Source of the DNA: Methanospirillum hungatei JF-1
GTDB lineage: Archaea; Halobacteriota; Methanomicrobia; Methanomicrobiales; Methanospirillaceae
Length of the DNA: 64,000 bases
Direction of reading: 5' to 3'
Assembly (NCBI RefSeq): GCF_000013445.1
Contig: NC_007796.1
Coordinates: forward strand, 2,950,936-3,014,935
The notes under the pieces were generated by a model. That model searched no databases and was not told the DNA's origin. It worked only from the letters and a program-made list of their open reading frames with translations. Made by a program: the position numbers and the translations under genes. Positions 7,985 to 17,721 of the stretch are shown in pieces; the first letter of the stretch is position 1; every line of letters starts with the position of its first letter.

Positions 7985-10718
7985 TAAAGACCCTGCCGAC
8001 AATGGTGTACTCAATCCTCTGGGGCCTGGATGTCCGCTCAAGAATCCGGTTATCAGCCAATTCAATGACATCAAAGGAGTCAAGTTCTGGATTTTGATAG
8101 ATCTCAGCAATTCTGGAACAGAAATGATCCGGATTCTGAACCCTGGATGCCTGCTCCTTCAGGATTACCCGCTCATCCCGTAATCGCAGCACGGAATCAG
8201 GAATCTGCCACATTTCTTCAAATATTTTATTATACACTGAGATATTCCGGTTATTATCCACAACTAAAATACCATCGGGGGTGGATTCGATGGTGGCTGA
8301 TAAAACCGAGAGAGTCTCAAAGAGTTTCTTCTCTGCAGAGAGTCGTTCTTCTACCTCTGCCTGGAGTTCTTCATTGATAAACTGTAACTGATTTGTCCGC
8401 TCAATGACCCGCTCTTCAAGCTCCTGGTTCAGGGATTGTATCCTCTCCTCATTCGCTTTTGATTTTGAGATATCAAGGACAAATGCGACTGCTTCTTCCC
8501 TCGCCTCACCAATGAGCACATATCCGGTAAGCACCCAAATCCGGGAACCGTCCCTTCTGATATACTGTTTTTCATATGGAGTGCAAACACCGGTCTCGTG
8601 TGCCTCGGTTATCGCTTCAGCATCACGGGCACGGTATTCCGGGGGAGTGATATCGGTCCATTTCACCCCATCCCTCAAAAACTCCTCCCGTGTATACCCA
8701 ATAATCCGGAGAAACTCATCATTTGCCTCAAATATACTGCCATGAATATCAGAAAAAACTGAACCAAGGATCCGGGAGTTAAATAATGCAGACAATTTTT
8801 CCTGGTTCTGCCTGAGGTCTTCCATGAGCAGGTATTTTTCAGTGATATCCTGAATGACCCCAAACACTTTGACGGGTTTTCCTTCTTCATCATAATGGAG
8901 CTCTCCGATAGAGGACAGGTACCGGTCTTCGGACCCATCAGCAGGATGGATACGATAGGTGGTATCAAAAGGAATATTCCGTTCAATTAAATCATGAATT
9001 GCAGTAGAGATCCGTTCCCGGTCAGGAATACAATCCAGAATTTCCGTTATGTCATGCAAACCATCCGCAACAGGGGAAAGTCCATAGATACGACATGCCT
9101 CCTTTGTTGCCCAGACCTTCCCGGTTTTGATATAATACTCCCAGATACCGACACGACCCGCTCGTTGTGCTTCAGTGAGACGATGATTCAGTTCAGTCAG
9201 TTCTCTCTCACTCTGCCTGACCATCTCCATCTGATCACGAAGTTCTTCCTGTTGTGAGGCCAGCTCTTCATATGAAGCGCTCAGCTCCTCATTCATCGCA
9301 TAGAGTTCAGTATTTTTCTCAAGAAGCTCTGTCTCATGCGCTTTTCGTTCACTTAAGTCCCTGATTATCGCCTGGATATACCGTGTCCCCTGAATATCAA
9401 TAATCCTGATACTATCCTCAACCGGAAAGGGAGTGCCGTCCTTTTTCTGATGTTCGGTTGTAAGTATGAGACTGTTCGTTTGGGACAGGCGAATTAAATC
9501 TTCCGGAATATCCTTTTTTGCTGCTTCTGACCGGAGATCAAACCACTTTTTCCCTTTCAATTCATCAGGAGAATAGCCGTACATGGATACTGCAGCATCA
9601 TTTACTTCAAGGATATACCAGTCTTTATCAAGGATCAGGATTGGATCATTGGCCTGTTGCATCAGCAGGCGAATCCGTTCGGCAAGGAACAATTCATGCT
9701 CCTGCTGCTGTAACTGGTGACTGATGAACTCATTCTCCCTTGTTTTCCAGAATATCAGTACACCAAGACCGGCGATACATAGGAGGAGTACAATACCCCC
9801 CATCACAAACCGGCTGAACTCGGTGAAGTGAGCATATATCTCATCCTGGTCAATTTTCGCTACAATGAACCAGGGAGTATCAGATATATTGGTGATCGAA
9901 GCAACAACCGGGACACCACGATAGTCATCTCCTCTCACGATCCCCTTATATCCCTTTGCCGCCATAACCGCAGGTACATTCTCCTTACTGGCCGGAATAG
10001 AGAGAGAAAGACTTGCGTTCGGCACATGACGAAGGTCATTTAAAAACAGAACTTCATCTCCGACCAGACGGACGATAAGGGATTCTGCACTTCTGGTTGG
10101 GGTGGGCCAGGTCTGGATCAGCGGGAAGAGATATCTTCCTGGATCGATCTGAAAGACCAGGACTCCTAAGGATCTTTCACCCGGACGGAGACGGACCGGG
10201 ACCCAGAACTCCATCTGAACGATGCCTGATTCAGGGTCTTTGAAGATGTCAGTGAAGAGTGGAGTATCAGAATCAAGTGCTCTTTTCAGGGTTGTGTCTG
10301 AGCTATAACCGGATACTGATGCAGTGTCAGGGACAGATATCACCATCTCACCGGTCCGGTTCAGCAGTATGATGCCCCGGTAATCATAACTGGCTACCAG
10401 ACTGTCCAACCAGGCAATGAGATCTTCCCTGGAAACATCATATTTTTGGGAGACTTCCAGATTATACAGATACTGAGAGGGGATCTGATTCACCATGGCA
10501 ACTTCAGCATCAGAGTACCGCTCATGATACCAGTCCGTAATAGTTTTTGCCTTTAATTGTGCGACGGTTTCTAGTTCAGTGGTTATCTGTTTTTCTGTCT
10601 CCTGATGCTGACTTTCAATGGCCAGATATCCAATCAGAATAATGAGACCGAAAACGAGTGATAATCCAAGGATCAAATACAGGAAATGCTGTTTATTTTC
10701 AGAAGGAGAAGATATCAT
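7905..10718 (-). CDS. membrane Cache / four-PAS sensor, 5' half of a split histidine kinase
   Basis: 937 residues. TM1 is at about 13-33, followed by an extracellular double-Cache-like region (about 40-290) and TM2 (about 300-325). Then come a PAS domain (about 340-460), a coiled coil rich in Glu (about 460-515), two further PAS domains (about 515-640 and 640-770), a second coiled coil, and a fourth PAS ending in FSFRDVTKQKEMEG. The frame then runs into 14 unrelated residues and stops, where a HisKA_2 core should follow. That core lies just downstream in another frame. The intact gene would span 7256-10718. As it stands this half senses but cannot phosphorylate. Confidence 0.85.
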   Translation of the reverse strand: MISSPSENKQHFLYLILGLSLVFGLIILIGYLAIESQHQETEKQITTELETVAQLKAKTITDWYHERYSDAEVAMVNQIPSQYLYNLEVSQKYDVSREDLIAWLDSLVASYDYRGIILLNRTGEMVISVPDTASVSGYSSDTTLKRALDSDTPLFTDIFKDPESGIVQMEFWVPVRLRPGERSLGVLVFQIDPGRYLFPLIQTWPTPTRSAESLIVRLVGDEVLFLNDLRHVPNASLSLSIPASKENVPAVMAAKGYKGIVRGDDYRGVPVVASITNISDTPWFIVAKIDQDEIYAHFTEFSRFVMGGIVLLLCIAGLGVLIFWKTRENEFISHQLQQQEHELFLAERIRLLMQQANDPILILDKDWYILEVNDAAVSMYGYSPDELKGKKWFDLRSEAAKKDIPEDLIRLSQTNSLILTTEHQKKDGTPFPVEDSIRIIDIQGTRYIQAIIRDLSERKAHETELLEKNTELYAMNEELSASYEELASQQEELRDQMEMVRQSERELTELNHRLTEAQRAGRVGIWEYYIKTGKVWATKEACRIYGLSPVADGLHDITEILDCIPDRERISTAIHDLIERNIPFDTTYRIHPADGSEDRYLSSIGELHYDEEGKPVKVFGVIQDITEKYLLMEDLRQNQEKLSALFNSRILGSVFSDIHGSIFEANDEFLRIIGYTREEFLRDGVKWTDITPPEYRARDAEAITEAHETGVCTPYEKQYIRRDGSRIWVLTGYVLIGEAREEAVAFVLDISKSKANEERIQSLNQELEERVIERTNQLQFINEELQAEVEERLSAEKKLFETLSVLSATIESTPDGILVVDNNRNISVYNKIFEEMWQIPDSVLRLRDERVILKEQASRVQNPDHFCSRIAEIYQNPELDSFDVIELADNRILERTSRPQRIEYTIVGRVFSFRDVTKQKEMEGAYATLAGSPIRFS

Positions 10719-11056
10719 AAAGCCCCCCGTCCCCGGAGTTCATTCTGAAACAGGTGAGATAACCGCGGCAGGAATGAATACCATGGCAGTATACCATCAA
10801 TATTCCAAAAAACCCCTCTTCATTCCATGTTCTGTTCATGACCCATCAGCATGCAATATGTATGCAATAAGTATCCAATTGCCCTCTGAGTATTTGAGTA
10901 CTTTCCCTACCGGTTCACAGAAGATATACCGATCTGATACCGGAGAAAGAGAGATAAAAAAGGATAGAATGATTAGAAAATTGTGAAAATTGTGAGAAAA
11001 ATGGGAGGTACTCGTTCATAGACATACCTCATATACAAGAAATGTCGATCATTGTA

Positions 11057-11068
11057 CTATATATATAA
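11057..11068 (+). promoter_or_regulatory. TATA box of the Cache-HAMP kinase gene
   Basis: CTATATATATAA lies 21 bases before the ATG at 11089. With the usual archaeal 22-27 base spacing, transcription would start at or within a few bases of the ATG, so the mRNA is probably leaderless. The rest of the 370-base gap upstream (10719-11056) shows no gene. Confidence 0.6.
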
Positions 11069-11088
11069 GAAAGATAAATAATCCGTTT

Positions 11089-13029
11089 ATGAAACTCCGG
11101 ACACGGGTTCTTTTGTTATATTTATGCATAATTACCCTTGTACTCGTCTGTCTGGGAGTTATCATGCCCTCATCAATTCATGAAAAAAACCTGCAGACAA
11201 TTCATGCCGATACAGAGAACCAATTACAACATATTGACTTTGCACTCTCCAATTTTATTCAGGAGGTTGAGCAGGATATTTCCGAACTGCTGCTGCATGA
11301 TATCATAACAGACCCGGATGATACCGGGTTTACAAATTTTCTGAATGCATCAGAAGATACCTTCGTCTATTCTATCGGCCCTCGGGAGGCCAAAATTATC
11401 AATGATCTGAATGCATTCAGGCTCACCCACCCGTCGGTTAATTCGGTATACATGGGTCGGGAGACTGGCACTTTTGTCAGATCCCACCCCCGGCCCAGGC
11501 CGACCCGGTACGACCCCAGAGACCGGCCCTGGTACATCCTTGGAAAAGAGAACCCGGATAAAATCATGATGACCGAGCCCTATATGTCGGTCACATCGCC
11601 GGATATCAACATCGGCATAGTCAAGGCTCTGACCTATCCGAACGGGACTGTGTATGGTGTCCTTGGAGCGGACATCACCCTTACCAACCTGACCAGGTAT
11701 ATCTCTTCCTTTGATATCGGGAGATCCGGAGAGATAATGCTGGTAAACGAGAGTGGAATCATCCTTGCATCACGAAATGAAAGCGCACTATTTACCAATA
11801 TCCGTGAAAGTCTTGGGGAAGCCCAGACAGAGTATCTGCTCAGCACGAGCAGAGGAATTCTCACCCTCCCATCTGCATACCTCATCTTTTATACCTCACC
11901 CATGCTGGGCTGGAAATTACTGATCACCATCCCGTACCATGAGATTGAAAAAGAGATAATGGCCTCAATGATGTACATGCTCCTCTTTGTCTTCCTTGCC
12001 CTTATCCTTCTCAGCATCACCACCCTTATCATCCTTGACAAGACCATAATCCGCCCTCTTTCCTACCTGACCGATATTACGAAGAATATCACCGAGACCG
12101 GGAACCTGAACCAGAAGATAGAACTTCATACCAAAGGTGAAGTCCAGGAACTTGCAAAATCCTTTGAACGGATGATAGGCAAAATAAAGGAGGAAGAAGA
12201 GCAGAAAAACAAGGCATTCAACGAGTTATCATCATACCGGGACCATCTGGAAGATCTTGTCAGAGAAAGGACACAGCAGCTTGAGGCTGCAAATACGGAT
12301 CTCATCACCGAACGAAACCGGGCAGAAGAGGCAGATCAGTTAAAGTCCGCATTTCTCGCGACCATGTCCCATGAGCTCAGAACTCCGCTCAATTCAATCA
12401 TCGGGTTTACAGGCATCATCCTTCAGGGTCTGGCCGGGCCATTAAACAAGGAACAGGAGAAGCAGCTGGGGATGGTCCAGGACAGTGCCAGACATCTGCT
12501 TGCACTTATCAATGATGTCCTTGACATCTCAAAGATTGAGGCAGGAGAACTTAATATCTCACGGGAACCGGTGAATATTCAAAAATCAATAGAATCGGTC
12601 TGCACAACCCTGAGAAAGAGTGCCGAGGACAAAGGGCTTTCCCTCCATGTTGACATATCTCCGGATACAGGGTTTATTATCGGAGATCAACGAAGAATCG
12701 AGCAGATTCTCATCAACCTTATCAATAATGCAATAAAATTCACCGAACGAGGATATGTCTGCGTTAAAAGTTCGCTCAGGGAGAAGAACGTATGCATCTC
12801 CGTATCAGATACCGGTATCGGAATCAGTGAAGAGGAGATGAAAAAACTATTCAGGCCGTTCCAGCAGATCGATACCGGAACTACCCGGAAACATGAAGGA
12901 ACCGGCCTTGGATTATCCATATGCAAAAAACTCGTGGAATTACATGGGGGAACCATAATGGTTACCAGCGAACCAGGAAAGGGAAGTGAATTTACGGTTA
13001 TATTACCAGCTGGAGAAGAATTATCATGA
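11089..13029 (+). CDS. transmembrane Cache-HAMP sensor histidine kinase
   Basis: 646 residues. TM1 is at 7-27, a double Cache domain at about 35-285 (YDPRDRPWY is the typical dCache_1 ligand-pocket motif), TM2 at 293-316, HAMP at about 317-370 and a coiled coil at 370-415. HisKA follows with His428 (ATMSHELRTPLNSII), then HATPase_c with an N-box (LINLINNAIKF), G1 (DTGIGIS) and G2 (GTGLGLSICKKL). The H-box is of the bacterial ArcB/BarA type, unlike the ITRHD kinases elsewhere in the window. It overlaps the next gene, a single receiver, by 4 bases, so the two are probably partners. The ligand may be a small molecule such as an amino acid. Confidence 0.92.
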   Translation: MKLRTRVLLLYLCIITLVLVCLGVIMPSSIHEKNLQTIHADTENQLQHIDFALSNFIQEVEQDISELLLHDIITDPDDTGFTNFLNASEDTFVYSIGPREAKIINDLNAFRLTHPSVNSVYMGRETGTFVRSHPRPRPTRYDPRDRPWYILGKENPDKIMMTEPYMSVTSPDINIGIVKALTYPNGTVYGVLGADITLTNLTRYISSFDIGRSGEIMLVNESGIILASRNESALFTNIRESLGEAQTEYLLSTSRGILTLPSAYLIFYTSPMLGWKLLITIPYHEIEKEIMASMMYMLLFVFLALILLSITTLIILDKTIIRPLSYLTDITKNITETGNLNQKIELHTKGEVQELAKSFERMIGKIKEEEEQKNKAFNELSSYRDHLEDLVRERTQQLEAANTDLITERNRAEEADQLKSAFLATMSHELRTPLNSIIGFTGIILQGLAGPLNKEQEKQLGMVQDSARHLLALINDVLDISKIEAGELNISREPVNIQKSIESVCTTLRKSAEDKGLSLHVDISPDTGFIIGDQRRIEQILINLINNAIKFTERGYVCVKSSLREKNVCISVSDTGIGISEEEMKKLFRPFQQIDTGTTRKHEGTGLGLSICKKLVELHGGTIMVTSEPGKGSEFTVILPAGEELS

Positions 13030-13400
13030 CTCACAAGGTTCTTGTTATCGAAGATAATGCACAAAATATGTACCTGATCCATTTTTTACTTGAATCACAG
13101 GGATATACTGTGATTGAAGCAGAAAACGGATTAATCGGCATTCAGAAGGCAAAAGAAGAGAGACCTGATATTATCCTCCTTGATATTCAGCTCCCTGAAA
13201 TGGACGGATATGAGATCGCACGAATCCTCCGGAGCACTCCTGGTATTGATACCATCCCGATTATTGCTGTCACCTCCTATGCCATGGCCGGAGACAAGGA
13301 ACGGATACTTGCAGCAGGGGCGACGGATTATATTGAAAAACCGATTAATCCGGCCACCTTTGTTGATCAGATAAAAGTACACTTCAAAACCCGGGAATGA
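13026..13400 (+). CDS. single-domain response regulator (DivK/PleD-receiver type)
   Basis: 124 residues, one receiver domain. Acidic residues are E9/D10, the phosphoacceptor is D53 (ILLDIQLPEMDG), the switch Thr is in AVTSYAM, and the Lys is in YIEKPINP. No output domain is present. The start overlaps the stop of the Cache-HAMP kinase by 4 bases, so it is the likely phosphoacceptor of that kinase. A second receiver-containing gene starts 7 bases downstream, which suggests a three-gene phosphorelay-like operon. Confidence 0.9.
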   Translation: MTHKVLVIEDNAQNMYLIHFLLESQGYTVIEAENGLIGIQKAKEERPDIILLDIQLPEMDGYEIARILRSTPGIDTIPIIAVTSYAMAGDKERILAAGATDYIEKPINPATFVDQIKVHFKTRE

Positions 13401-13407
13401 GATCGTA

Positions 13408-14565
13408 ATGAATGTTCTGATAGTCGATGATCAATACATTAACCGATACCTACTTGAAAAGCTCCTGACCGGATATGGCTATTCTGTCCTCTCTACAGAG
13501 GACGGCATGCAGGCTCTTGAAACATTACGGACCGAACACGTAGACCTTATCATCTCTGATATCCTGCTCCCGAAGATGGATGGATTCCAACTCTGCCGTG
13601 AGGTGAAAAAGGATCCCGAATTGGCCAAAATCCCATTCATCTTTTACACCGCTGCATATACCGAACAAAAGGATCGGGAATTTGCCGAAAGCCTTGGGGC
13701 GGACAGTTTTATCATAAAACCTACCGATCCAGCCGAGTTTATCGCCATTATCCGCGACCTTATTCACGAAATTCCAGAAGAACATATTGAATCAAAGACC
13801 ATAATCCTTGGAGAGAATGAATACCTCACAGAACACAACAAACGCCTGATTCACCAGTTGGAGAAGAAACTCTCAGAACTTGAGGATGTGAATAAAGCAC
13901 TCAGAATATCTGAAAAGAGATATAAAAACCTCTTTGAATATGCCAACGATGCCATAATCCTGCATGAGATAACCCCGAATGGTGAGTTTGGCAGGATACT
14001 GGAGGCAAACAATGTGGCCTCCTCATTGCTTGGATATACCCATGAAGAACTGCTCAGCAAACATATGGCAGAGATAGATACAGCGAAACAGTTTGCTCAT
14101 TACCAGGAGTTCATGTCCACATTACTTGAGAAGAAACACCTCACCTTTGAGGGGGAGCATATCGCAAAAGACGGGCATGTCATCCCGGTTGAACTGAGCG
14201 CTCACTTATTTGAGGAGAACGGTACCAGACTCTGCCTTATTATCTGTCGCGATATCACCTTCCGAAAACAGGCGATGGAAGAACTGAAACGGGCAGTATC
14301 CCAGATTGATGATAATCTTCACCAGATTGCAATATTGGGGGATCAGATTAGAAATCCTCTCACGGTTATCATGTCATGCTGTGATGAATGTACCATGAAA
14401 GAGCATGACAAGGTTATCCAGGCAATAAAGAAGATAGATGCCTGTATCCAGAAACTGGACCTGGGATCCCTCAAATCTGAAAAGGTCCGGAATGTCCTCC
14501 TTGGACTGAACGGGTACAAGACTTATGAAATAAACCCTGACAGACAACATCCGGTTCAGGGATAA
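13408..14565 (+). CDS. receiver-PAS protein with a His-less DHp-like C-terminus
   Basis: 385 residues: a receiver (1-125; D51 in IISDILLPKMDG, K in IIKPTDP), a coiled linker (about 140-170), a PAS domain (about 170-290), and a C-terminal hairpin whose first helix reads LGDQIRNPLTVIMS. As in the protein at 6010, the position of the kinase His is Asp and no ATPase domain follows. The C-terminal halves of the two proteins align over about 75 residues, so this is a defined domain and not a truncation. It sits downstream of a kinase/receiver pair with 7-base spacing and is probably part of that pathway. Confidence 0.87.
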   Translation: MNVLIVDDQYINRYLLEKLLTGYGYSVLSTEDGMQALETLRTEHVDLIISDILLPKMDGFQLCREVKKDPELAKIPFIFYTAAYTEQKDREFAESLGADSFIIKPTDPAEFIAIIRDLIHEIPEEHIESKTIILGENEYLTEHNKRLIHQLEKKLSELEDVNKALRISEKRYKNLFEYANDAIILHEITPNGEFGRILEANNVASSLLGYTHEELLSKHMAEIDTAKQFAHYQEFMSTLLEKKHLTFEGEHIAKDGHVIPVELSAHLFEENGTRLCLIICRDITFRKQAMEELKRAVSQIDDNLHQIAILGDQIRNPLTVIMSCCDECTMKEHDKVIQAIKKIDACIQKLDLGSLKSEKVRNVLLGLNGYKTYEINPDRQHPVQG

Positions 14566-14613
14566 AACTCAAAGCCGGTATAACCGGATGTCAGAGATTC
14601 ATAAAACAAACCT

Positions 14614-15252
14614 ATGATGAAAATTGCCCATATCCGTGAACCTGGTCAGAACAAACCCCTCATGTTCCACCCCGGATGCTGGGCAGTGATGATAGTGGGT
14701 ATCGGTGTTCTTGGGTTGTCTGGCTGGGCACTCTCCTCACGATCTCTTGTCACGATCATTCCGGATAGTGTGACAATAGCACCGATTTCAGCTCTTCTCT
14801 TTATTCTGCTCGGAATAAGTCTCTATCTTGCGGAATATGGAGTGCATGATCTCCGGTTTATGATTGTTCAGGATGTTCTCCTCATCCCTCCGGCCCTCAT
14901 CGGGATATGGGTATTTCTTATGAGTTTCTTCGGGAAATCCAGTATTATCCACTGGTACATCCATTCACCAGATCAGATCTATCTGATCGCACCAGAGAGT
15001 TCCATGTCACCGGTCAGTGCTCTCTTATTTCTCCTGAGTGCACTGGGTCTGTACATAAACCGGTATCAGTTCAGATATGCACCCGTCCTTGCGATAATCC
15101 TATCATCTGCCGGGGCGTTCCTCATTATCGGATATCTGCTTGGAAATCCATTAATATACGGCATGAATATAAAACCAACCTCATTTATCAGTGCATTAGG
15201 ATTCCTCTTTTGCGGAATCGGACAATTATTGTGTACACATCATGGAGAATAA
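14614..15252 (+). CDS. six-helix membrane protein resembling a free-standing sensor module
   Basis: 212 residues with about six hydrophobic segments (near 24-44, 52-70, 81-103, 125-146, 153-173 and 187-205). Three segments carry related sequence: IAPISALLFILLGISL, MSPVSALLFLLSALGL and KPTSFISALGFLFCGIG. That P-x-SA-x2-F-x-L pattern is typical of N-terminal membrane modules of some PAS kinases and GGDEF proteins. Here it stands alone, 48 bases after the receiver-PAS gene and 200 bases before a soluble PAS kinase. It may serve one of those proteins in trans. No enzyme motif is seen. Confidence 0.6.
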   Translation: MMKIAHIREPGQNKPLMFHPGCWAVMIVGIGVLGLSGWALSSRSLVTIIPDSVTIAPISALLFILLGISLYLAEYGVHDLRFMIVQDVLLIPPALIGIWVFLMSFFGKSSIIHWYIHSPDQIYLIAPESSMSPVSALLFLLSALGLYINRYQFRYAPVLAIILSSAGAFLIIGYLLGNPLIYGMNIKPTSFISALGFLFCGIGQLLCTHHGE

Positions 15253-15450
15253 CGTCAGAGACCTGCTCTTCATCCATCATCCATCGGATAATCCGATATT
15301 AACAGTAGTGATATCGTGCCATACGACAGAGAGCAGCCCTGTTTTGACTCCATTATCAAATAAAAAGGTATTGGTATGGGAAGCGGACTGAAAAACCTAT
15401 ATACATGGAATTCAATTAAGAAGGAATAGACTCCTGCACCTTCGTCCCTC

Positions 15451-17634
15451 ATGACACACAGAGTTCCTATTCATATTCTCCTGCACGGATATCCGGACGA
15501 TATTTCCAGACTCATACTGGAAGGAATTCAGTCAGATCAGATCCTGATTGATGTGATTGTACGACCAGACCGATCCTCATGGGAGAAGTTCCCGGATGCT
15601 GCCTGCATCCTCGTAGGTAATGAACCTGATGAGACGGATCTCTCTTCCACAATACAGGAGATTAGGACATACTGGCAAACTGCAGCCGTACTCTCTTGTT
15701 CCACTGAGCCATACCGGCATGATCTTCTCCCCCTAGTTGATGGATGGTTCAGGATAGACACTATATCTTCATCATGGAGAGAGAACCTTACCGCTCTAAT
15801 CATGACATCAGTTCAGAACAGGAGACAGATACATCATCATCAGATCCAGGATCAGATATACCAGAAGATCTTTTCCGAAAACACCATCCCGATGAGCCTT
15901 ACCGATCCCGATACCGGTGAATTTATCGAAGTCAACCAGGCTTTTGTGCAGGCACTCGGGTACCAGCGTGAAGAGGTCATTGGGAAGACCTCCCTTGACC
16001 TGAATATCTTCAAAGATCCAGAAGACCGCAGGAAGATTGTAAGCGGGCTTCATGAACAGGCATCTCCCAGGGAAAAAGAGATCGTGATCAGGAGAAAGGA
16101 TGGGAGTTATATCACCGGTTATTTCTCAGTCTGCTCCCTGAACCGGAGTGGAAAACCAGTTCTTCTCACCACCATGCATGATATCACCTATCTGAAAGAG
16201 GTGGAGGCATCCCTCTCAGCACGAAACCAGTGCATTCAGGAGATCTTATCCAGTGTCAGTGAAGGGATTGTGGTTTATGATACCAAGCTCCGATACCGGG
16301 TCTGGAACCGGTTCATGGAACATCTAACCGGTATTCCGGAAGAGGAAGTGCTGGGAAAACCAGCCCTGAATTTTCTTCCCCTGCTGAAAGGAGATGATCT
16401 CCATGGCCTTCTTGAAAAAGCTCTGAAGGGATGTGAATCTCTCTCACAGGATGTATGGTACCAGATTCCCACAACCGGTAAGAGTGGATGGGTTTCGATC
16501 ATTTACACGCCGTTCCGCGATTCCAGCGGGGAGATTATCGGCGTTATCGCTTCGGTCAGGGATATCAGCGAACGGAAAACGGCAGAGGATGAGATTCGTT
16601 CACATAAAGGCCTCCTCCGCTCAATTATTGACACGGTCCCGGTATCCATCATCTGCTTTGATGAAGAAGGACGGATTCTTCTTGCAAATACCAGTTTCAG
16701 TTCATCCTTCGGTCTGAAACCCGAAGCAATAGAGGGGCATAGCTATGAGGATTTCTGTCAGGATACCAGGTTTGAGCGTCATATGCCCCTGATAACCCGT
16801 GCATTACGTGGCCGTGAAGTCCCATTCAATGAAGAGATTGAGCTTCCTGATGAGAGTCCGAAAAAACGGTTTTTAAGAGGGAGATATTCTCCACTCAAAG
16901 GAACCAACGGAAGTATCAATGGCGTTGTTGCTGTTATCATTGACATCACCGACCTCAAATCCGCACAAGCATCAGTTGAATTGGTGAATGCGAAACTACA
17001 TCTCCTCTCATCGATTACCAGGCATGATATCCTGAATAGTCTGACCGGAGTTCTTGGGTACCTGACCTATGCAGAGGAAGAGGAGAATGCGCAGCAACGT
17101 GCCCAGTATATCAAAAAAGCACATCAGGTTGCCCTGCTCATTCAGGAACAGATCGAATTTACCAGGGATTACCAGGATCTTGGGGTGAAGGAACCATTGT
17201 GGCAGAATGCGGGCCGTGTTTTCTTAACCGCTATATCAGGCCTGAAAATGGGTGATATCCAGGTGGATATTCAGCTGAACGATCTTTTTGTGTATGCTGA
17301 CCCCCTCCTCGAGCGGGTGATCTTCAATATTGTGGATAATGCACTCAGATATGGTGGAACGATCACCAGAATAACGTCGTACTGGTTCCAGACCGGTGCA
17401 GATGTCACCTGGGTTATCAGGGACGACGGCGTTGGAATTTCAGCGACTATGAAAGAGAGAATATTCAGGAAAGGGGTCGGAAAGAACACCGGTCTTGGGT
17501 TATTCCTGACTCGTGAGATTCTGGATATTACCGGGCTCGCGATAACTGAGACCGGTACGGAGGGTGAGGGAGCGGTGTTTGAGATCAGAATTCCTGACGG
17601 TGCATGGAAGCAGAAGGAACCAGAAATCGGCTAA
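15451..17634 (+). CDS. soluble histidine kinase with three PAS domains
   Basis: 727 residues without membrane helices. The first 120 residues resemble a degenerate receiver-like fold (PDAACILVGNEP strand) without a clear phosphoacceptor. PAS domains cover about 135-255, 258-378 and 383-505. The H-box SITRHDILNSLT gives His525. The ATPase domain has NIVDNALRYGG, RDDGVGIS and TGLGLFLTRE. The kinase core closely matches that at 3647. A TATA-like CCTATATACA lies about 55 bases before the ATG. No receiver gene follows directly; the Rpn-nuclease array starts 88 bases downstream. Confidence 0.9.
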   Translation: MTHRVPIHILLHGYPDDISRLILEGIQSDQILIDVIVRPDRSSWEKFPDAACILVGNEPDETDLSSTIQEIRTYWQTAAVLSCSTEPYRHDLLPLVDGWFRIDTISSSWRENLTALIMTSVQNRRQIHHHQIQDQIYQKIFSENTIPMSLTDPDTGEFIEVNQAFVQALGYQREEVIGKTSLDLNIFKDPEDRRKIVSGLHEQASPREKEIVIRRKDGSYITGYFSVCSLNRSGKPVLLTTMHDITYLKEVEASLSARNQCIQEILSSVSEGIVVYDTKLRYRVWNRFMEHLTGIPEEEVLGKPALNFLPLLKGDDLHGLLEKALKGCESLSQDVWYQIPTTGKSGWVSIIYTPFRDSSGEIIGVIASVRDISERKTAEDEIRSHKGLLRSIIDTVPVSIICFDEEGRILLANTSFSSSFGLKPEAIEGHSYEDFCQDTRFERHMPLITRALRGREVPFNEEIELPDESPKKRFLRGRYSPLKGTNGSINGVVAVIIDITDLKSAQASVELVNAKLHLLSSITRHDILNSLTGVLGYLTYAEEEENAQQRAQYIKKAHQVALLIQEQIEFTRDYQDLGVKEPLWQNAGRVFLTAISGLKMGDIQVDIQLNDLFVYADPLLERVIFNIVDNALRYGGTITRITSYWFQTGADVTWVIRDDGVGISATMKERIFRKGVGKNTGLGLFLTREILDITGLAITETGTEGEGAVFEIRIPDGAWKQKEPEIG

Positions 17635-17721
17635 TTTTTCTTTGTATCAGAGATTGTTATTTCATGAATTATTTATCTTTGAACTTCAAAGAATAGAGGA
17701 CTTATTGCGGAAGATGAAATA

